A DNA stretch of 64,000 nucleotides. Source: Udeniomyces pyricola. Lineage: Eukaryota > Basidiomycota > Tremellomycetes > Cystofilobasidiales > Mrakiaceae. Below the pieces are notes generated by a model that was not told the DNA's origin, searched no databases, and saw only the letters and a list, made by a program, of their open reading frames with translations. Position 1 is the stretch's first letter, and every line of letters begins with the position of its first letter. Of the stretch, positions 35,976-48,299 are shown one piece after another. The stretch covers positions 744,001-808,000 of the forward strand of contig BCIK01000013.1 of the NCBI GenBank assembly GCA_039545295.1. The letters are read 5' to 3'. The translations under genes were made by a program, and so were the position numbers.

Positions 35976-36516
35976 AATACCTACCTGCCTTGTTTTGTTA
36001 TGCTATATATCTCGCCAATCTGTTGACCCCCTCTTCTCCCTCTCACGTCCTCCTTCGCACCGTCTCTCTCTCGTCCCATACGTCTTGTTGCCTCTTGTTT
36101 TGGATACCTTTCCTATTGATGATCATGCCTTTTCGACAGACGCTTTCGTCGCAACCATGTCAGGCATGTGCCCCTATACATGTCAGGCAACCGTTTTTCG
36201 ATCATGATGGATTGTGACGCCTCAGAGACTGGACTTTAACATCATGATGCCCAGCTTGGCCTAGCAATGTCCAATGATGCCGCAAAAANAAAAAAAAAAA
36301 AAAAAAAAAAGACAACTGGTAATTGGCAATTAGCGACTTGCCACCCGCCGCTTGCCACAACTTGCCACTCGCCAGAGCATCTACAGCTGTGCACGCATGC
36401 ATTTGCACGCTTCCAGCCTTGGAGCCTCCAGCCTGCTCCAGCTTAACGCCAGCTTCCCCCCACTTGCGCCCTCTCGCTTCGCCCTACGACTCACTCGCCA
36501 TCATCGTTTGCTCATC
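35976..36516. promoter_or_regulatory. KIN1-SAR1 intergenic region with ambiguous base in poly-A
   Basis: KIN1 3' UTR then SAR1 promoter. It holds a poly-A run (about 36284-36310) containing the single N at 36289, and short cttgccac repeats at 36338-36371. No gene seen. Confidence 0.6.
36284..36310. repeat. poly-A tract with N
   Basis: A 27-base A run interrupted at its sixth position by an ambiguous base at 36289. It is likely a sequencing or assembly uncertainty in a homopolymer, possibly a poly-A tail remnant. Confidence 0.9.
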
Positions 36517-37937
36517 ATGTTCATCATCGTCCGTATCCCTCTTCGCGTTTTTCTTACCCCTCACGTTCATCCTCACCTGATATTCGCTCTCATCTCGCTC
36601 CCATTCAATGTCGTTCTCGCTTGTCATCCCAGAACTGGTTCTATGATATCCTCACCCAGCTTGGTACGTCCCTGTCTCCAAGTCGTTCAACTCGAGGAGA
36701 CCTGTTTCCGTCGGCAACATTCATGCTCATATCGTCTCTCTCTGCCTGCTATCTCTTAGGACTCATGAACAAGAATGCCAAGATTCTTTTCCTCGGTCTT
36801 GACAACGCTGGAAAGACGGTCCGTATCGAGCGAGTCGTGTGCTGGGCTATCCGTCTTGCTCACATCTCCAGCCGTTGCTCCATGCTCATCTCCCTGATCT
36901 CTTGCCTGTGTGTGACCCGCAGACGTTGCTGCACATGCTTAAGAACGATCGTCTCGCTACTCTTCAGCCTACTCTCCACCCGAGTGAGTCAAGCTACGCT
37001 CCTTTCTGGCCCTCTTTGCCATCAGGATCAGCCGTCGTCCCCTGGGTGCTCAGTACTAACGCGTGTGGCATCGCCTGTGCGTTCAGCCTCGGAGGAGCTC
37101 GCGATCGGAAACGTCAAGTTCACCACCTACGATCTTGGTGGTCACCAGCAGGGTTGGTCTCTTCCCTCATCAAGAGTGTACTGCGCGTCGAAAGGGCGTC
37201 CGACTGACCTACCCTTCTCTCGAATCGCTCTCAATCCCGCGCCACATCTCTTGTTGTACAGCCCGACGACTCTGGCGTGATTACTTCCCCGAGGTCGACG
37301 GAATCGTGTTCCTCGTTGATTCGGCCGACACTGAGCGACTTTCCGAGTCCAAGGCTGAGCTCGACGCCCTCCTTAGCATCGAAGAGCTGTCGAAGGTGAG
37401 TGCGCTCTTATCACCTCATCAGATCGCGTCATCAATCTTTGCAGGATACGTCTTCTCACTGCTACTTGATTGTTTAGGTTCCTTTCCTCATCTTGGGAAA
37501 CAAGATTGACGCACCTGGAGCCGTCTCGGAGGATGAGCTCAGGCACACGCTTGGCCTTTATCAGACGACTGGTAAAGGTACCAAGGTCCCACTGAACGAT
37601 ATCAGGCCTATCGAGGTCTTCATGTGCTCGTGAGTCGAAAGCATGGTGTGACATAACTACAGCTTGATGTGCACTACGAAGACATGTTGATGACTCGCGT
37701 TTGTTGTTCATAGCGTCGTCATGAGGCAAGGCTACGGCGAGGGCTTCAGGTGGATATCCCAGTGTACGTTTGAGTCACCGTCTCGTCCATTCTATCTAGT
37801 CTTTCATGTTTCTCTGTTTCGTTCTTGTTTTGTTTTGTTTTGTTCTTTCTTTTCATCACAGCTTCCTCCGTACAGAGTCCCACTGACCTTCTCCCCTTCG
37901 CATCATTTTGCTTGTCTATATTCCAGACATGAACTAA
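36517..37937 (+). CDS. SAR1: Sar1 small GTPase, COPII vesicle formation
   Basis: Small GTPase that starts COPII coat assembly at ER exit sites. Short exons: 36517-36528 (MFII), 36633-36663 ([10 protein letters not shown]), from 36760 ([21 protein letters not shown]-loop), [40 protein letters not shown] (switch II DxxG), [20 protein letters not shown], then [20 protein letters not shown] (NKID guanine motif) and [18 protein letters not shown]. The last intron joins T to AC-ATG-AAC-TAA, giving the C-terminus QYMN rather than the commoner QYI. Predicted length is about 190 residues, as in other fungi. The amphipathic N-terminal helix is short and hydrophobic. The start is set by the conserved MFI-NWFYD layout. 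Confidence 0.95.
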
Positions 37938-38247
37938 GGTCAAGGTCAATTTCTCGACGCTTGGTGGTCTTTTCTTTTTCATTCCGTGCCATGCCTCATC
38001 ATCGTAATCATCTTTCCGGGCTGCTCTCCGTTCATCAAACATCCTCGTCTGTCTGGCTTGCCGGCCATTCTTTTTCGCTTGATTGAACCGCTCCTTCCCT
38101 CGTCCGACCGTGTTGTGTCTTCCTTTCATTTGTTGCTCTCCTTGAAATGTATGAGACCTCGTTTGCTTCTCTCTCTTTGATCGTCCCGTAGTCTTGTAGA
38201 GGATACAACGATGCCATGAATACGGAGGGTAGTGGGACTCCCCTGGC
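37938..38247. other. SAR1-ESS1 convergent 3' region
   Basis: 310 bp between two convergent stop codons; 3' UTRs of both genes. Pyrimidine-rich on plus. No gene seen. Confidence 0.5.
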
Positions 38248-39227
38248 CTAGGCAGTCCTAAGGATGAGATGGACACCGCTGTCGGTATCGACAATGTCAC
38301 TCATCTCACCCACTTTGAGCTTGAATGTCGCGTCCTCAAATGGCTTCTGCATTTGGCCTCGCGTAAAGAAGCCCAAGTCACCCTGAGCGCTGTGAGACGA
38401 GCAGTGGGACTCCGCGGCAGCTGGGTGATGGACCGAGACAAAGAGATACACATGTCATGAGCCTAAGTCTTGTTGAGAGACAGGTGCCAGAGGGTGAGCG
38501 GTAATAAGGAGCAACTAACCAAGATTAGGGAACAGCGAAGGGTTTTGAAGAAGAGTCTGACGATGGGCCTCGAGCTCTTGGAGGGCCTCCTCTTTGGATC
38601 GTGTGATGTTTTTCTGTCAAAGAGAAGATACAGTTATGACGGCGTAAGGAGTTAGACTTAAGCACTTTTGCTGATAGATTACACACGCAGCCCTGGCCAC
38701 CCTGATGCTAGATCCAAGCATTGAAGCGACTCTGACACGATCAACTCACCTCCTTCCAGCTGCTAGGCCTCCTGCTTCCAGTGTGCTTGATCAAAAGGTG
38801 GCTAGCCCGGACCTTGTCGGGGCCCGAGGACCCTTGGACCGGTGCGGCGGCAGGTCTGTTGCTCGAGAGGTAAGTCGAAGCGCCTGGAAGGGCAGCGATC
38901 TGGTCTGGCGTCATGCCTTGAGGTGGCTCCCATATCGAAGTTCCAGTCGAGGCTTGATAGAAGTAAGGAAGCGAGCGCGAGTTGGAGAACTTGACGATCC
39001 AGTCGGACTGTCAGATGTAAAGTAAGTTTGGAAAAGCACCCAGAGGACGGAAAGATGAAGGGGAGGGGTAGGTGAGAGAGGAGGAGGAGAAGGAAGGAAC
39101 ACCCGAGAGGAGGGCGGGAGGACGGAGGTAAATATTCGACATGACGGACTCTTCGCGTCGGTTGCAGAATGAAGCATGGAAAGCAGACAAGCAAGGGATC
39201 TTGTGGACAGCCAATGCTACTGACCAT
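38248..39227 (-). CDS. ESS1: Ess1/Pin1 peptidyl-prolyl isomerase (WW + parvulin)
   Basis: Phospho-Ser/Thr-Pro specific prolyl isomerase, which acts on the RNA polymerase II CTD in yeast. The WW domain reads [20 protein letters not shown] then IWEPPQG. The parvulin domain starts [20 protein letters not shown], continues with a helix [20 protein letters not shown], and ends [20 protein letters not shown] then [20 protein letters not shown] and HLILRTA-stop at 38248-38250. The WW exon begins in phase 0 at 39007 with SDWIVK. The best start is ATG 39225-39227, followed directly by donor GTCAGT, so exon 1 would contribute only the Met codon. The alternative ATG at 39142 has a weak donor and a phase problem. 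Predicted length is about 175-180 residues, as expected. Confidence 0.9.
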
Positions 39228-39777
39228 GGCGAAGAAAGAAGGCGAGGAAAGAGGGAAGATGAATGGGCGTGTGATGGCTGGAGGGATAGATGCAAGTCGA
39301 TGCAAGCAGATTGCAGATGGCCGGCCGGTCGGTCGAAGCAGCAACAGTTTGGCTAAGCTCAATTTAGGCGCCTGTTAGGCAGACCGATTAGCAGAATCGC
39401 TTGATTACAGCATAGTACTACTACTGAGCTAGACAGCGGTGTATATACATATATGTATATCCATGTAGGGAGAACTCGTGATGCTTCGATCATCATATAA
39501 TCACATCGCGCGCGATGCCTTCACTGTACATCATGATCGACGATCACCAATCCGCCCAGTTGTACGGGGTCATCTGATCACCGCGATCTGATTCTCTCAG
39601 GCTCGATTTGGCGACGCATACTCCAGGTATATGTTGGACATCATATGGACGGCTTGGCATTGAGAAGCGTGTATCATGTTATCTGCCATTGTGTTCAACG
39701 ATAGAAAGCCTGATTTGCGTCGCTATCGCCTGATCCATCCTCACCCACGCCCGACATCTTCCTGCCTTCAAAGACGG
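39228..39777. promoter_or_regulatory. ESS1 upstream region
   Basis: 550 bp between minus-strand genes. AT-rich near 39440-39470 with TATATA/CATATA runs. It probably contains the ESS1 promoter and the 3' UTR of the transporter. No gene seen. Confidence 0.5.
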
Positions 39778-42700
39778 CTACGACAGAGCAGCAATAAGGT
39801 GCGACGATAGCAAGTCATGTTCTTCGCTCGCAACTGTGGACGACAACAAGTGCAACCGGGCCAGTCAGATACTCAGTGCATAAACGTAGTAAGTCAAACG
39901 TCACAGACAGACCTTTGAGTAAGATTGTCAACAGTTCCTTGGCAACTGTTGGCACCTCTTTTTCCATCTTGTCGAAACTTGCAACATCCAATTTGAAAAG
40001 AGACGAATCGACCTCTGCGACAACCGTCGCGTTCCTTGGCGTTCTGGAGATGAACGTCAGCTCTCCAGCACACGATCCGGACAGCATGCTTTCATCGACC
40101 TAACAAGGATGATGGGACCAGATATTGGTTGGAAATCGTCAGAGATGATATGATTTCGCTCATGCTACATCATTACGCACACATGCACTAACATTTCGAG
40201 TGTGCTCGCCGTACTGAGTGAAAGTAAAACATTCCAAAGCCATATCTTTTTCAGTGATCGGGAGAATCAATGGAATGACCGAGACGAGCCGCTTTGACTA
40301 GTACTAACACTATACGACGCACGCAGGCATCCCGTCTCGATCAAATAGAGCCCATCGGCCACATCCTTTTGTTTCCAGATAACCTCGCCGGCGGTGGCAT
40401 GAATGTGGCGGAAGTAGCCCGATGCCTTGATGAAGAACTCCTGGTTCTGTTCCGTGTAACTTGAAAAGGTCTTTACTAGAATCGGCAAGCTTGGCGAGAG
40501 CGCTAGATCGAGCGACGAGGACTGCTCATGCGGCGTCGAACCGATGGCTAGCAACCGGCATGTACAAGTCCAGTCAATAAGCTCGAAGCGAGAAGGCATA
40601 CTGAACGAGCGCGTCGTAGAACTTACCAGGAGCGATAGATATGGCACCAGCTTGAGCAAGATGTGCCCGCCGTGGACTATTCTCGAATGAGCCAGCCATT
40701 GTAAAAGGTGGGTTCTCAATGCTCGGCACATCTAGTAAGCAACGTTGTCAGGGTGAATCTCTCGTCAGTCATGGGTCTCGGATACGAAGAAGGCTGAGAG
40801 CAGCTCACACAGGCCTTACCCAATGCAACCGGCTCAGCTTTGTGCTGCTTGGCCGATGCCTCGTAGAAGGCATTGCTGAGGACATGCAAGGGTGAAGTAG
40901 GCTGGTCAATCGGAGTAGTACAAGGACTCAGGAACGTGCTCGCATTGAGACTCACAGATAAGCATTTTCGGTCCACTCGAGAGCAGAATTGAGGTTCTCG
41001 AAGACTTGTATACCCTTTTCGTCGTAAGAGTCCTCGTACGCCCATAGGTCGACGCCTTGTAGAGCCTTGCCAACAACCCTGTGAGCAAGCAGAGGAAGGA
41101 CGATCAGCGAGATGGAAGGCTTGCTCAGCATCATGAATGGAGACGACAAACCCATCAGAAGCAGCTGAAAGATAGAAGGAGAAAACCACCGGACATGAGC
41201 ATTGTGTTGTGATTCGTCTACGACAGACAACAATATTTGGGTAATGTACAAACCTCCACAGAAAATCAGGGTGACATCTTTCGCTTCAAGAAGCCGTTGG
41301 ATTCGAACGAATGCCTCCGCCGAGCTGAAGTCCAAGCCATGGACGCTGAAGACAAGGGTGTTGGACAGCATATCGTTATTTGATGACCTATGAGCCATGC
41401 TGACACAGATGCAATAAGGACGAAGACTCACAGCCAGAGATCGACGATGAGGAATCTGATAGGATTATGGTCCCAAGTGGCAACGTCGAGAAGCTGATAG
41501 ACATGCGTGCCCAGCATGAGCTACAACCACCCAATTACCGCCAAGCCCGAACCTAGAAGATGACATACCCTTCGAATCTCATCCTCAAAGGCTGAAATAG
41601 TTCCAAAGAACAAAAAGCCCTGAAGCTTGATAACCTGTGTTTGACGTCCAATCTCTTTGATCTTGATGGACGTAGCGACGAAGAAGGATTGTGCGGATCA
41701 GTACGTCTACATCGATTTTGAACAATCAGCAGTCAGTTGCAGTCAGAACGTTATGCACAAAGACTCGCTGGTTGTGAGGCCGACGGACTGTTGACCGGGC
41801 GTCCGAACCATTAAATACTGTTCAATGAGAAACGCGAGGGTCAAAAAATCAGCAAAAGGCAAAGTAGCATGATTGGCTATTGCTAGAATTACCTACCGGC
41901 ACGGATCGCCCGTCTCCTGGAAGACTGAATGACAAAGAAGAAACAAGCGAGAACGATTCCGAACAATAGACCGATGACGAAGTCCCAGATGGTCATGCCA
42001 ATCCTAGATGGGAGAAATAGCATAGAAAATTTAGGCAGGATGACAAAAACATGTACGAGACGAACAAGAGCACAAAACGTACGTGATGGCGACAATAGTG
42101 AGGTACTCAGACTTGGACACCTTGTGCCGTGTGTCCCAAACGGCCTGAGAAGTAGAGGTCGCGAATAAGCACAGAAGGTCATGAACGGACAGAGAGCAAC
42201 GTGACGGGGGTATGTAACAGGTCCCACATACCTCTTTGACAAGGTCGATACCCAGAACGAAGATAAGGCAACCAACGACCAGGACGGGCAGGTAGCCGAT
42301 CACGCTCGGTCCAGCAAACATCACACCTGCAGTAGCGGCCGCCAGCATCACTCCAGCGAGTCGGTTTCCACCACCGGTTCGATAGACTGTAGGGTTCAAG
42401 GTGAGATGTTAGTAACATGTTGTTCGGTTTCCATGTCCCCGATGTCTCTTTGCAATCTTACTCACATAATACGGTGTTGACATAACCTAACCGCAAGCAC
42501 AAGTACGCAGTCCATCAAGCACAGGCCAGTCGAAAGAAAACGATACTGTCGGGTCAGATTGTGTGGCTGAAGACAGTTACCCATTTGTTACAGGCAACGT
42601 TTGTGAGTAGCGTTCAGACATGATCGAAGGAGGCAAGAGGCATTTACAGAGATAGTTGGGAACAGTGCCGAGAAGGCCGGCTAGGACATTGGAAATCCCG

Positions 42701-45700
42701 TGAGCAACCAGCTCCCTGTCAAGCTTGACGTTGTCTTCATTGAGTGAGACACCAAGGGCGGGGACCTGACGATGTCCATTAGGAAGCCAAGGAATTAAAT
42801 CAGCCGACGAATCATGAGGCTGGTCTGAATTGCGATCGTGACTTACATTGAGTGGGACGTGCAAGATACCGAAGAAGACGAGCGCCAGTTGAGTCTAGGA
42901 GATGGGATGTTTCGGAGGCAGAGATTTAGCAATCGATGCGTTGAACGACAAAACCTGCATAATCACCTGGATCGAAACGATCAAAGAGACCAAAGTAACG
43001 ACTCCGCCTGCTCACCGGCATAGCCGCCCAGAAGGCTCCCCAGTCAGTGGCTCGGAGGTCGTAAAGTGTCTGCAGAGGTAAACATCCGTTAGGAGAGCCC
43101 GATACGTATCAAGATGAATATTGAGTACGTGTGGAGAGGAGAAACTAACGTAGAATTTGTACCACGGTTGACTAGTTGTCCCAACGTCAAATACCCATCC
43201 AGAATCTCGAAGTGATTGGAAGTCTTTGCCCAGGATGGCAACGACAACGTAAAAGACAGCCGGTACGACGACGAAGTAAGCGGGGAAGAGGAGTTCATGG
43301 TGAAATCGAGCGGTGATGAGTCGAAGCAGGACTGCTAGAGCAAGCGGGATGAGCCAGAGCGAAGCATGGTGCCACGAGCCGAAGAGCTTCTCATATGTCT
43401 CATGAGTAAGAGTAATGCCCTCTCCTTCAATTCCGGCGGCAACTTCCAAGCTGAGTCAAATCAAAAGATAATGTGAGTCCGATAGTACTATGCCGAAGAA
43501 GAATTCATCAGAAACAGCAACGAAGCAACACGAATGGATCTTACCCAGTTTCTATCAAGAAGGCACCCACACCACCGATACAGCCGACAAGGATGTGACT
43601 ATGAAACAAAAGGAGCTGGGTTAATTACCGTCAGACGACAAATCGGGTTTCGTCCGTGCAAGTAACGCACCGAGGGAAGAAGCCAACTAAAACGCCCAAC
43701 CGGAATGTGCCCAGCGCAAAGAAGACGAGACCTTGCGAGAAAAAATTGAAAGAACAAGTCAAGGATCAAAACGTCAATCGTCGATGTTAACGTGTATATA
43801 AAATAGTGGAAGAAGGTAGATTCACCGGTCAGAAGGGCCGAAAACGCAAAGCTTGCCATCGTGGTGGCAACTATGACGTGAGGCTGAAAAGGCACGAACA
43901 AATAGGGATAAGTCGAAGATTTCGAGCAGTCCAAGGCGAGTACACATAGACATACCTGGTCCTCGCCAACTTTGGCTGTGATTACATTGACGATGATGTG
44001 GAAGAATGGCACGGCTGATAGAACAAGACTTTGCAGTCAGTAGGCGAATCGATCAGACATACCGCAACAACGATAACATACCCTCAATCATCATTGAACC
44101 ATTCGAGCCTCTACGTGGGATCAGTGTGACATCGTCAGTGCTTATACAAGGAATCGAACCTAATGATGATGTAAGCGAAGGTATGGGCCAACGAACTTGA
44201 AGATACTGCCGCCAAGAACGAAAACGAGCTGTGAAATGATGCAACTGGCGCACATAGGACCAAGTAGATGATAGTTGAGGATATCAGACTCAACGTTCAG
44301 TTGGATATCACAACAAACTAGGATCTCGCACTCACCTCATGAAGAACATGGAGACACCAATGGATCCAAAGTCGGTGAAGATTGCATTGGCTGGGAACGT
44401 GATCATACCATCTGCGAGGCGGAAGAAAGCAAGAGGTCGGAGCGAGCAAACAGGAGTGACGGCATAGTCAGTCTCGATCAGAAGGCTTAACTATATTTGC
44501 ACACCGAGCACCGCTCTACAACTAACACGAGACTCCATCAAGCACGTTAAGGAGTAGGCCGAGACAGACGGCGGGGATTGCCTTAAACGGCTCGACGAGA
44601 ACGTGCTGATATAATTGTTGCCCCGTCGGGGGAACAGGACGAGCTGGCAAGCGATCCTTGAGAGCTTTCACCGAAAACTTGGATGACTTGACAGATGTCG
44701 GAGTTGAGGTGCGCGGGAGGAGGGGCGATCTTTCGTCCTCGTTAAAATGTCGTAGATGGCGATTAAGATCGGTAGCTGGGCTCGAAGGTGAAGAAACTGA
44801 GACTTCAGGGATCGTCGACACACCCGCGTCGAACGAGGACGCTAATTCGAGCTTGCGGGGAGTCGCCTTGGGAGTAATTGAGGCAGATAGTCGGTCTTCG
44901 TCACTATCGGGGGAGGCCGGGCCTGCGCGCCGGATACCGATAGGGGTCGTTCCCGGACGGAAACTTGAAGACATTGGAGCTTCGTCGGACAACATCATTG
45001 TTGATAAGGCTGAAATTCCGCTCTGCTCGTGTAGCACGGACGGCGAGTCGGGTCGACAGGCAAGGGTGGGTAACTGTCCACTGGGAACCGAAGCAAGCGG
45101 AGGGTTCGAGATCGAGTGGGAGTGTACCATGGGGTGCGACTTGGGCTTAGAAAGCGAAAGGCCAGAGTGAGAGGACGTTGGCTGTTCGTTTGACGCGAGA
45201 TCGGCAAGACGCGCAGTTGAGGATCTAATGGAAGATTGGGTGGCCGAGAAAGAGGCAGGGAGAAAATGATGGTGTGATGCTTGGGTTGAGAATCTATCAG
45301 TGAGTATTAGAAGGACGAGAGAGACAACAGAGAAAGAGAGAGAGACGATGACGAAGACACAAAGACGTCGGTCGGGGGGGCGAAGAGGAAGGGCCAGGTG
45401 CGGAATAAAAAGGGTGAGGAAAGAGAAAAGGCAGTCGATGATAACATGCCGACTCGTTAGTCAACTCTGAATGACTTGGTCGCCTGTTACATCCTGGTGA
45501 TGGCTACTCATCGACTCATCATCCCTCTCGAGCCAGCAAACAAGCATGCGCTCACCTCCTCGCACCAACACCACCGCCAAAGGGCATGCCTTGGTCGCTT
45601 GTCCCGCTAAAGCGGCTGATGGATGAGCTGTCCTCGGCTGCCTCTTCGTCCCGAATTTGCTCACCGCTGCCGCGGGAACTTCGGGTGTCATCCAAGTGGC

Positions 45701-45800
45701 CTCGCTGGACTAGCGACGACGACGGACGGATGGCGGAGGACATGTGAGAGTCTTGCTTCACTGACGACGAAAACGCGACAGAAGGATCTCGGGCTGGCAT
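39778..45800 (-). CDS. SulP transporter with STAS and cyclic-nucleotide-binding domains (Vsb1/YGR125W type)
   Basis: Large multi-exon gene, about 6 kb. Exon 1 (45800 to about 45554, [14 protein letters not shown] to GARR) joins in phase to an exon from about 45294 ([11 protein letters not shown]) that contains the longest open frame. A long disordered acidic/Ser-rich N-terminus precedes the SulP core: [32 protein letters not shown], a segment with [12 protein letters not shown] and [50 protein letters not shown], and [25 protein letters not shown] domain follows ([40 protein letters not shown]). The C-terminus is a cNMP-like domain with a [20 protein letters not shown] phosphate-binding-type loop. 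Yeast Vsb1 has this layout and acts at the vacuole in basic amino acid storage; that role here is inferred. Confidence 0.88.
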
Positions 45801-46962
45801 AGGGATGGATTACGGTCAAAGTGAGATATGCAGGAGTCCGCAGGGAGAAATATGGTTGTGTGTGGTTCTTGAACGTTGGTCGTTGATCTGTTGATAACCG
45901 ACGATCGGCGCGAAGCAATTCGAGCGCTGAGTGAGGCGATGCGAGGCGAAAAGGAACCTCGTGCTGGATAGGCTGGGACAGGTGGTAATCACACCGGGAC
46001 CGGGAAGGGAAACCAAGTGAGGTATGGATGGACTGTCAGGGTTGGGACGTGATGATGTAACAGACGGAAGAAGGCGGAGGAAAGGCTGGGACTGACGACG
46101 AAGGAGAGGTCACCAAGTCAACGTCGGTGAAAGCGTCGCACGTCGCTATCGTTCGTGCTTTGGTCGTTCTGACGCAAGCGCCAAAATCAGACATCAGATG
46201 CCAGACGCGGCTTATCTCATTCAAAATGATTGGAGCAGCTCAATCTTGCTCAATCTTGCTCAATCTTGCTCAATCAAACTCAATCTTTAGCTTGTCATTA
46301 TCATCGCAAACACCACAGGTCAGTCCAATCACTTGATGTTCAGTGAGGTATTTCCTTCGCCGTTGTTGTCGGATGTTGGACGTTGGACATACTTGAACGC
46401 CCGCTCGATGTACCTTCTCGCAGCCCTACTATATATATAATGAATGCTCTTCAAAGTACGCGTGTGACGGATGTCTCAGCTTACATTTATCACCATGTCG
46501 ACCCAGGCCAGCACAAGCGTAAGACACATCACGTGCATGCGCGCGCGTCCATACTACTTACGTGCAATTTTCGGTATATTTTCACTTGCACGCCCGCGGT
46601 CACGCCAACCCATTGAGCACCCTGACCAGGCCCCTCGGCAATAAGTGCACGTTCGAGCAACTCCAGGTTGTACAGTCGACTTGTACTTATGTATCAGTGA
46701 GTATCATCTATGATGCACGAGCACACCACGACTACAGCCATCGATCTGGCTCATAGTATGCACAAGTCAGATTACTTTGGCATTTGACCCGAATGTACAA
46801 TGTATGGGCACAGTCCGCATTAGTGTTTTTGAGATTGATTGCTGTCATCAGGTCAGTTGCTGCCATGAAGGAAAGTATTGTTGGATCGGCCAGACAGGTA
46901 TTGTTTCTCGAACATGTCATATAAAGGGAAAAAGCGAAAGAAGGCTGGGGTGCGGGGTGAAT
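45801..46962. promoter_or_regulatory. transporter upstream region
   Basis: Just under 1.2 kb between minus-strand genes. It holds a 10-bp tandem repeat (46239-46287) and AT-rich DNA near 46430. Open frames have no domain or splice support. Confidence 0.5.
46239..46287. repeat. 10-bp tandem repeat (CAATCTTGCT)
   Basis: Three exact copies of caatcttgct followed by two degenerate copies, in the promoter region of the SulP transporter. Confidence 0.9.
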
Positions 46963-47897
46963 TTATGCTCGCCCTCCGACCTCTGAGAAGATGGCGTGTA
47001 GGCAAATCCGACAGCGAGTCAGCATTTGCCGTTGGCAGGCACAAAGTACATGAAACAGAAGTGACGGCAACGTACGTTCCAGTTGTGCGTCGATAGAGTC
47101 GCCATCTTCCATCTCAAGCGAGAGCGGAGTATCATCGTCTTCCACTTTGTTACCTGGAGAGGAAAAAGGCAGGGCATGACATCAGCGCGTCGGACGTGCT
47201 GTCTTGCAGTAAGCAAACGAGGTTGGGTTGAACATTCAACAGCTTACCATCGCACAGGAACCTATGATGTATGCAGAGTGTCATCGCAGCACGACAACAG
47301 AGACAGCAAAAATGGAGGAGTAGCGGTATCAGGTCACCAGAAACTACGTGTCGTACACCAGAGAAGAAAGGCCAAAAGACAGCCAACGCGCCGGGATGTG
47401 TGGGCAAGACGCAGCTCTCAGGGCCCCACCCATCCCTTCGATACTGAACAGAACCATACAAGGGATGCCTTGCCCCCCAAGCTTTCCCGATCGCGTCAAA
47501 CTCCGGAAGCTGGACGAGATGAACGCGATGATCTGTCACCGGCGGAATGTGCATGTACCTGACCGTATCAACTGACTTGCCTGCTCGGGCGGCGTAGGCG
47601 GCTTTCAACTTGCTAAACTTGGTCGTAGTCTTGATCTTGAAGTGAACCTCCTGGCCGTCCGAAGCGACAACCTGATATATCAGACGAAAGCAGGAGCCAA
47701 GAATGCATATACGCTTGTTGTTGTTCAGATCAAGCTCCGGAGAAGAGGACAAAGGAGGTTGAGAGAAGGAGGAGAAGGGGGGGGAAGCAGAGTAGACTGA
47801 GGAAGGGGTTGACCTTGATGTTGATGGGCTCTCCTTTGCTCTTGTTCTCGGACTTCTCGTCCTTGATGTTGGCGTCGTTCTGCTCGTTGTCGGACAT
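46963..47897 (-). CDS. SMT3: SUMO (ubiquitin-like modifier)
   Basis: Five exons joined in phase give about 102 residues. The N-terminal tail is acidic/Lys rich (MSDNEQNDANIKDEKSENKS), then the beta-grasp fold: INIKVVASDGQEVHFKIKTT, KLKAAYAARAGKSVDTVRFL, CDGNKVEDDDTPLSLEMEDG and DSIDAQLEQVGG. The precursor ends VGG-RA-stop: maturation by a Ulp protease would remove Arg-Ala to expose Gly-Gly. The glycine pair follows Val, the position of Thr in yeast TGG. The start ATG is at 47895-47897; first exon ends INIK. Confidence 0.94.
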
Positions 47898-48299
47898 AGC
47901 GTAGAGAGTGTGAAGAAAAGGGCTGAGAGATCGGAAGGGGAAGTCGGGATGAGGTTGTTGAGCAGGGCGGGGCGTCGACACAAGACGATTGGTATATTGG
48001 TTGGTACTTGTCGATCAATGCCTGTGTTACGTGCGGGCCAACGCTTGAACGCTTATTTACAGCCTGCCGCAGCGCTCGGGCTAGTGGGGCTAGTAGAGGC
48101 CAACTTGTCGGGCGCTTTTTGGCGATCGAGAAGCGAATCACCCAAGCCGAATCGAGCGCTAGGCAAGCCTCATGAGCGCCTGATCACCCGTTTCTTAATT
48201 CTCGACAGGCCGTGTTCAAGCTTCAAGTCCATTTCGTCCCTTACGCCCTTCCCCCCCCCCCTCTCCTCCTTCTCTCTCCCTTCCTCATCTCCTCTCAAC
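47898..48299. promoter_or_regulatory. divergent promoter SMT3 / eRF1
   Basis: 402 bp between two divergent housekeeping starts. A C run near 48251-48260 sits just before the eRF1 start. No TATA box assigned. Confidence 0.55.

Noticed and set aside
44148..44160. GGTTCGATTCC on the minus strand inside the SulP gene
   Set aside because: The T-stem does not pair and the site lies among transporter exons; chance match.
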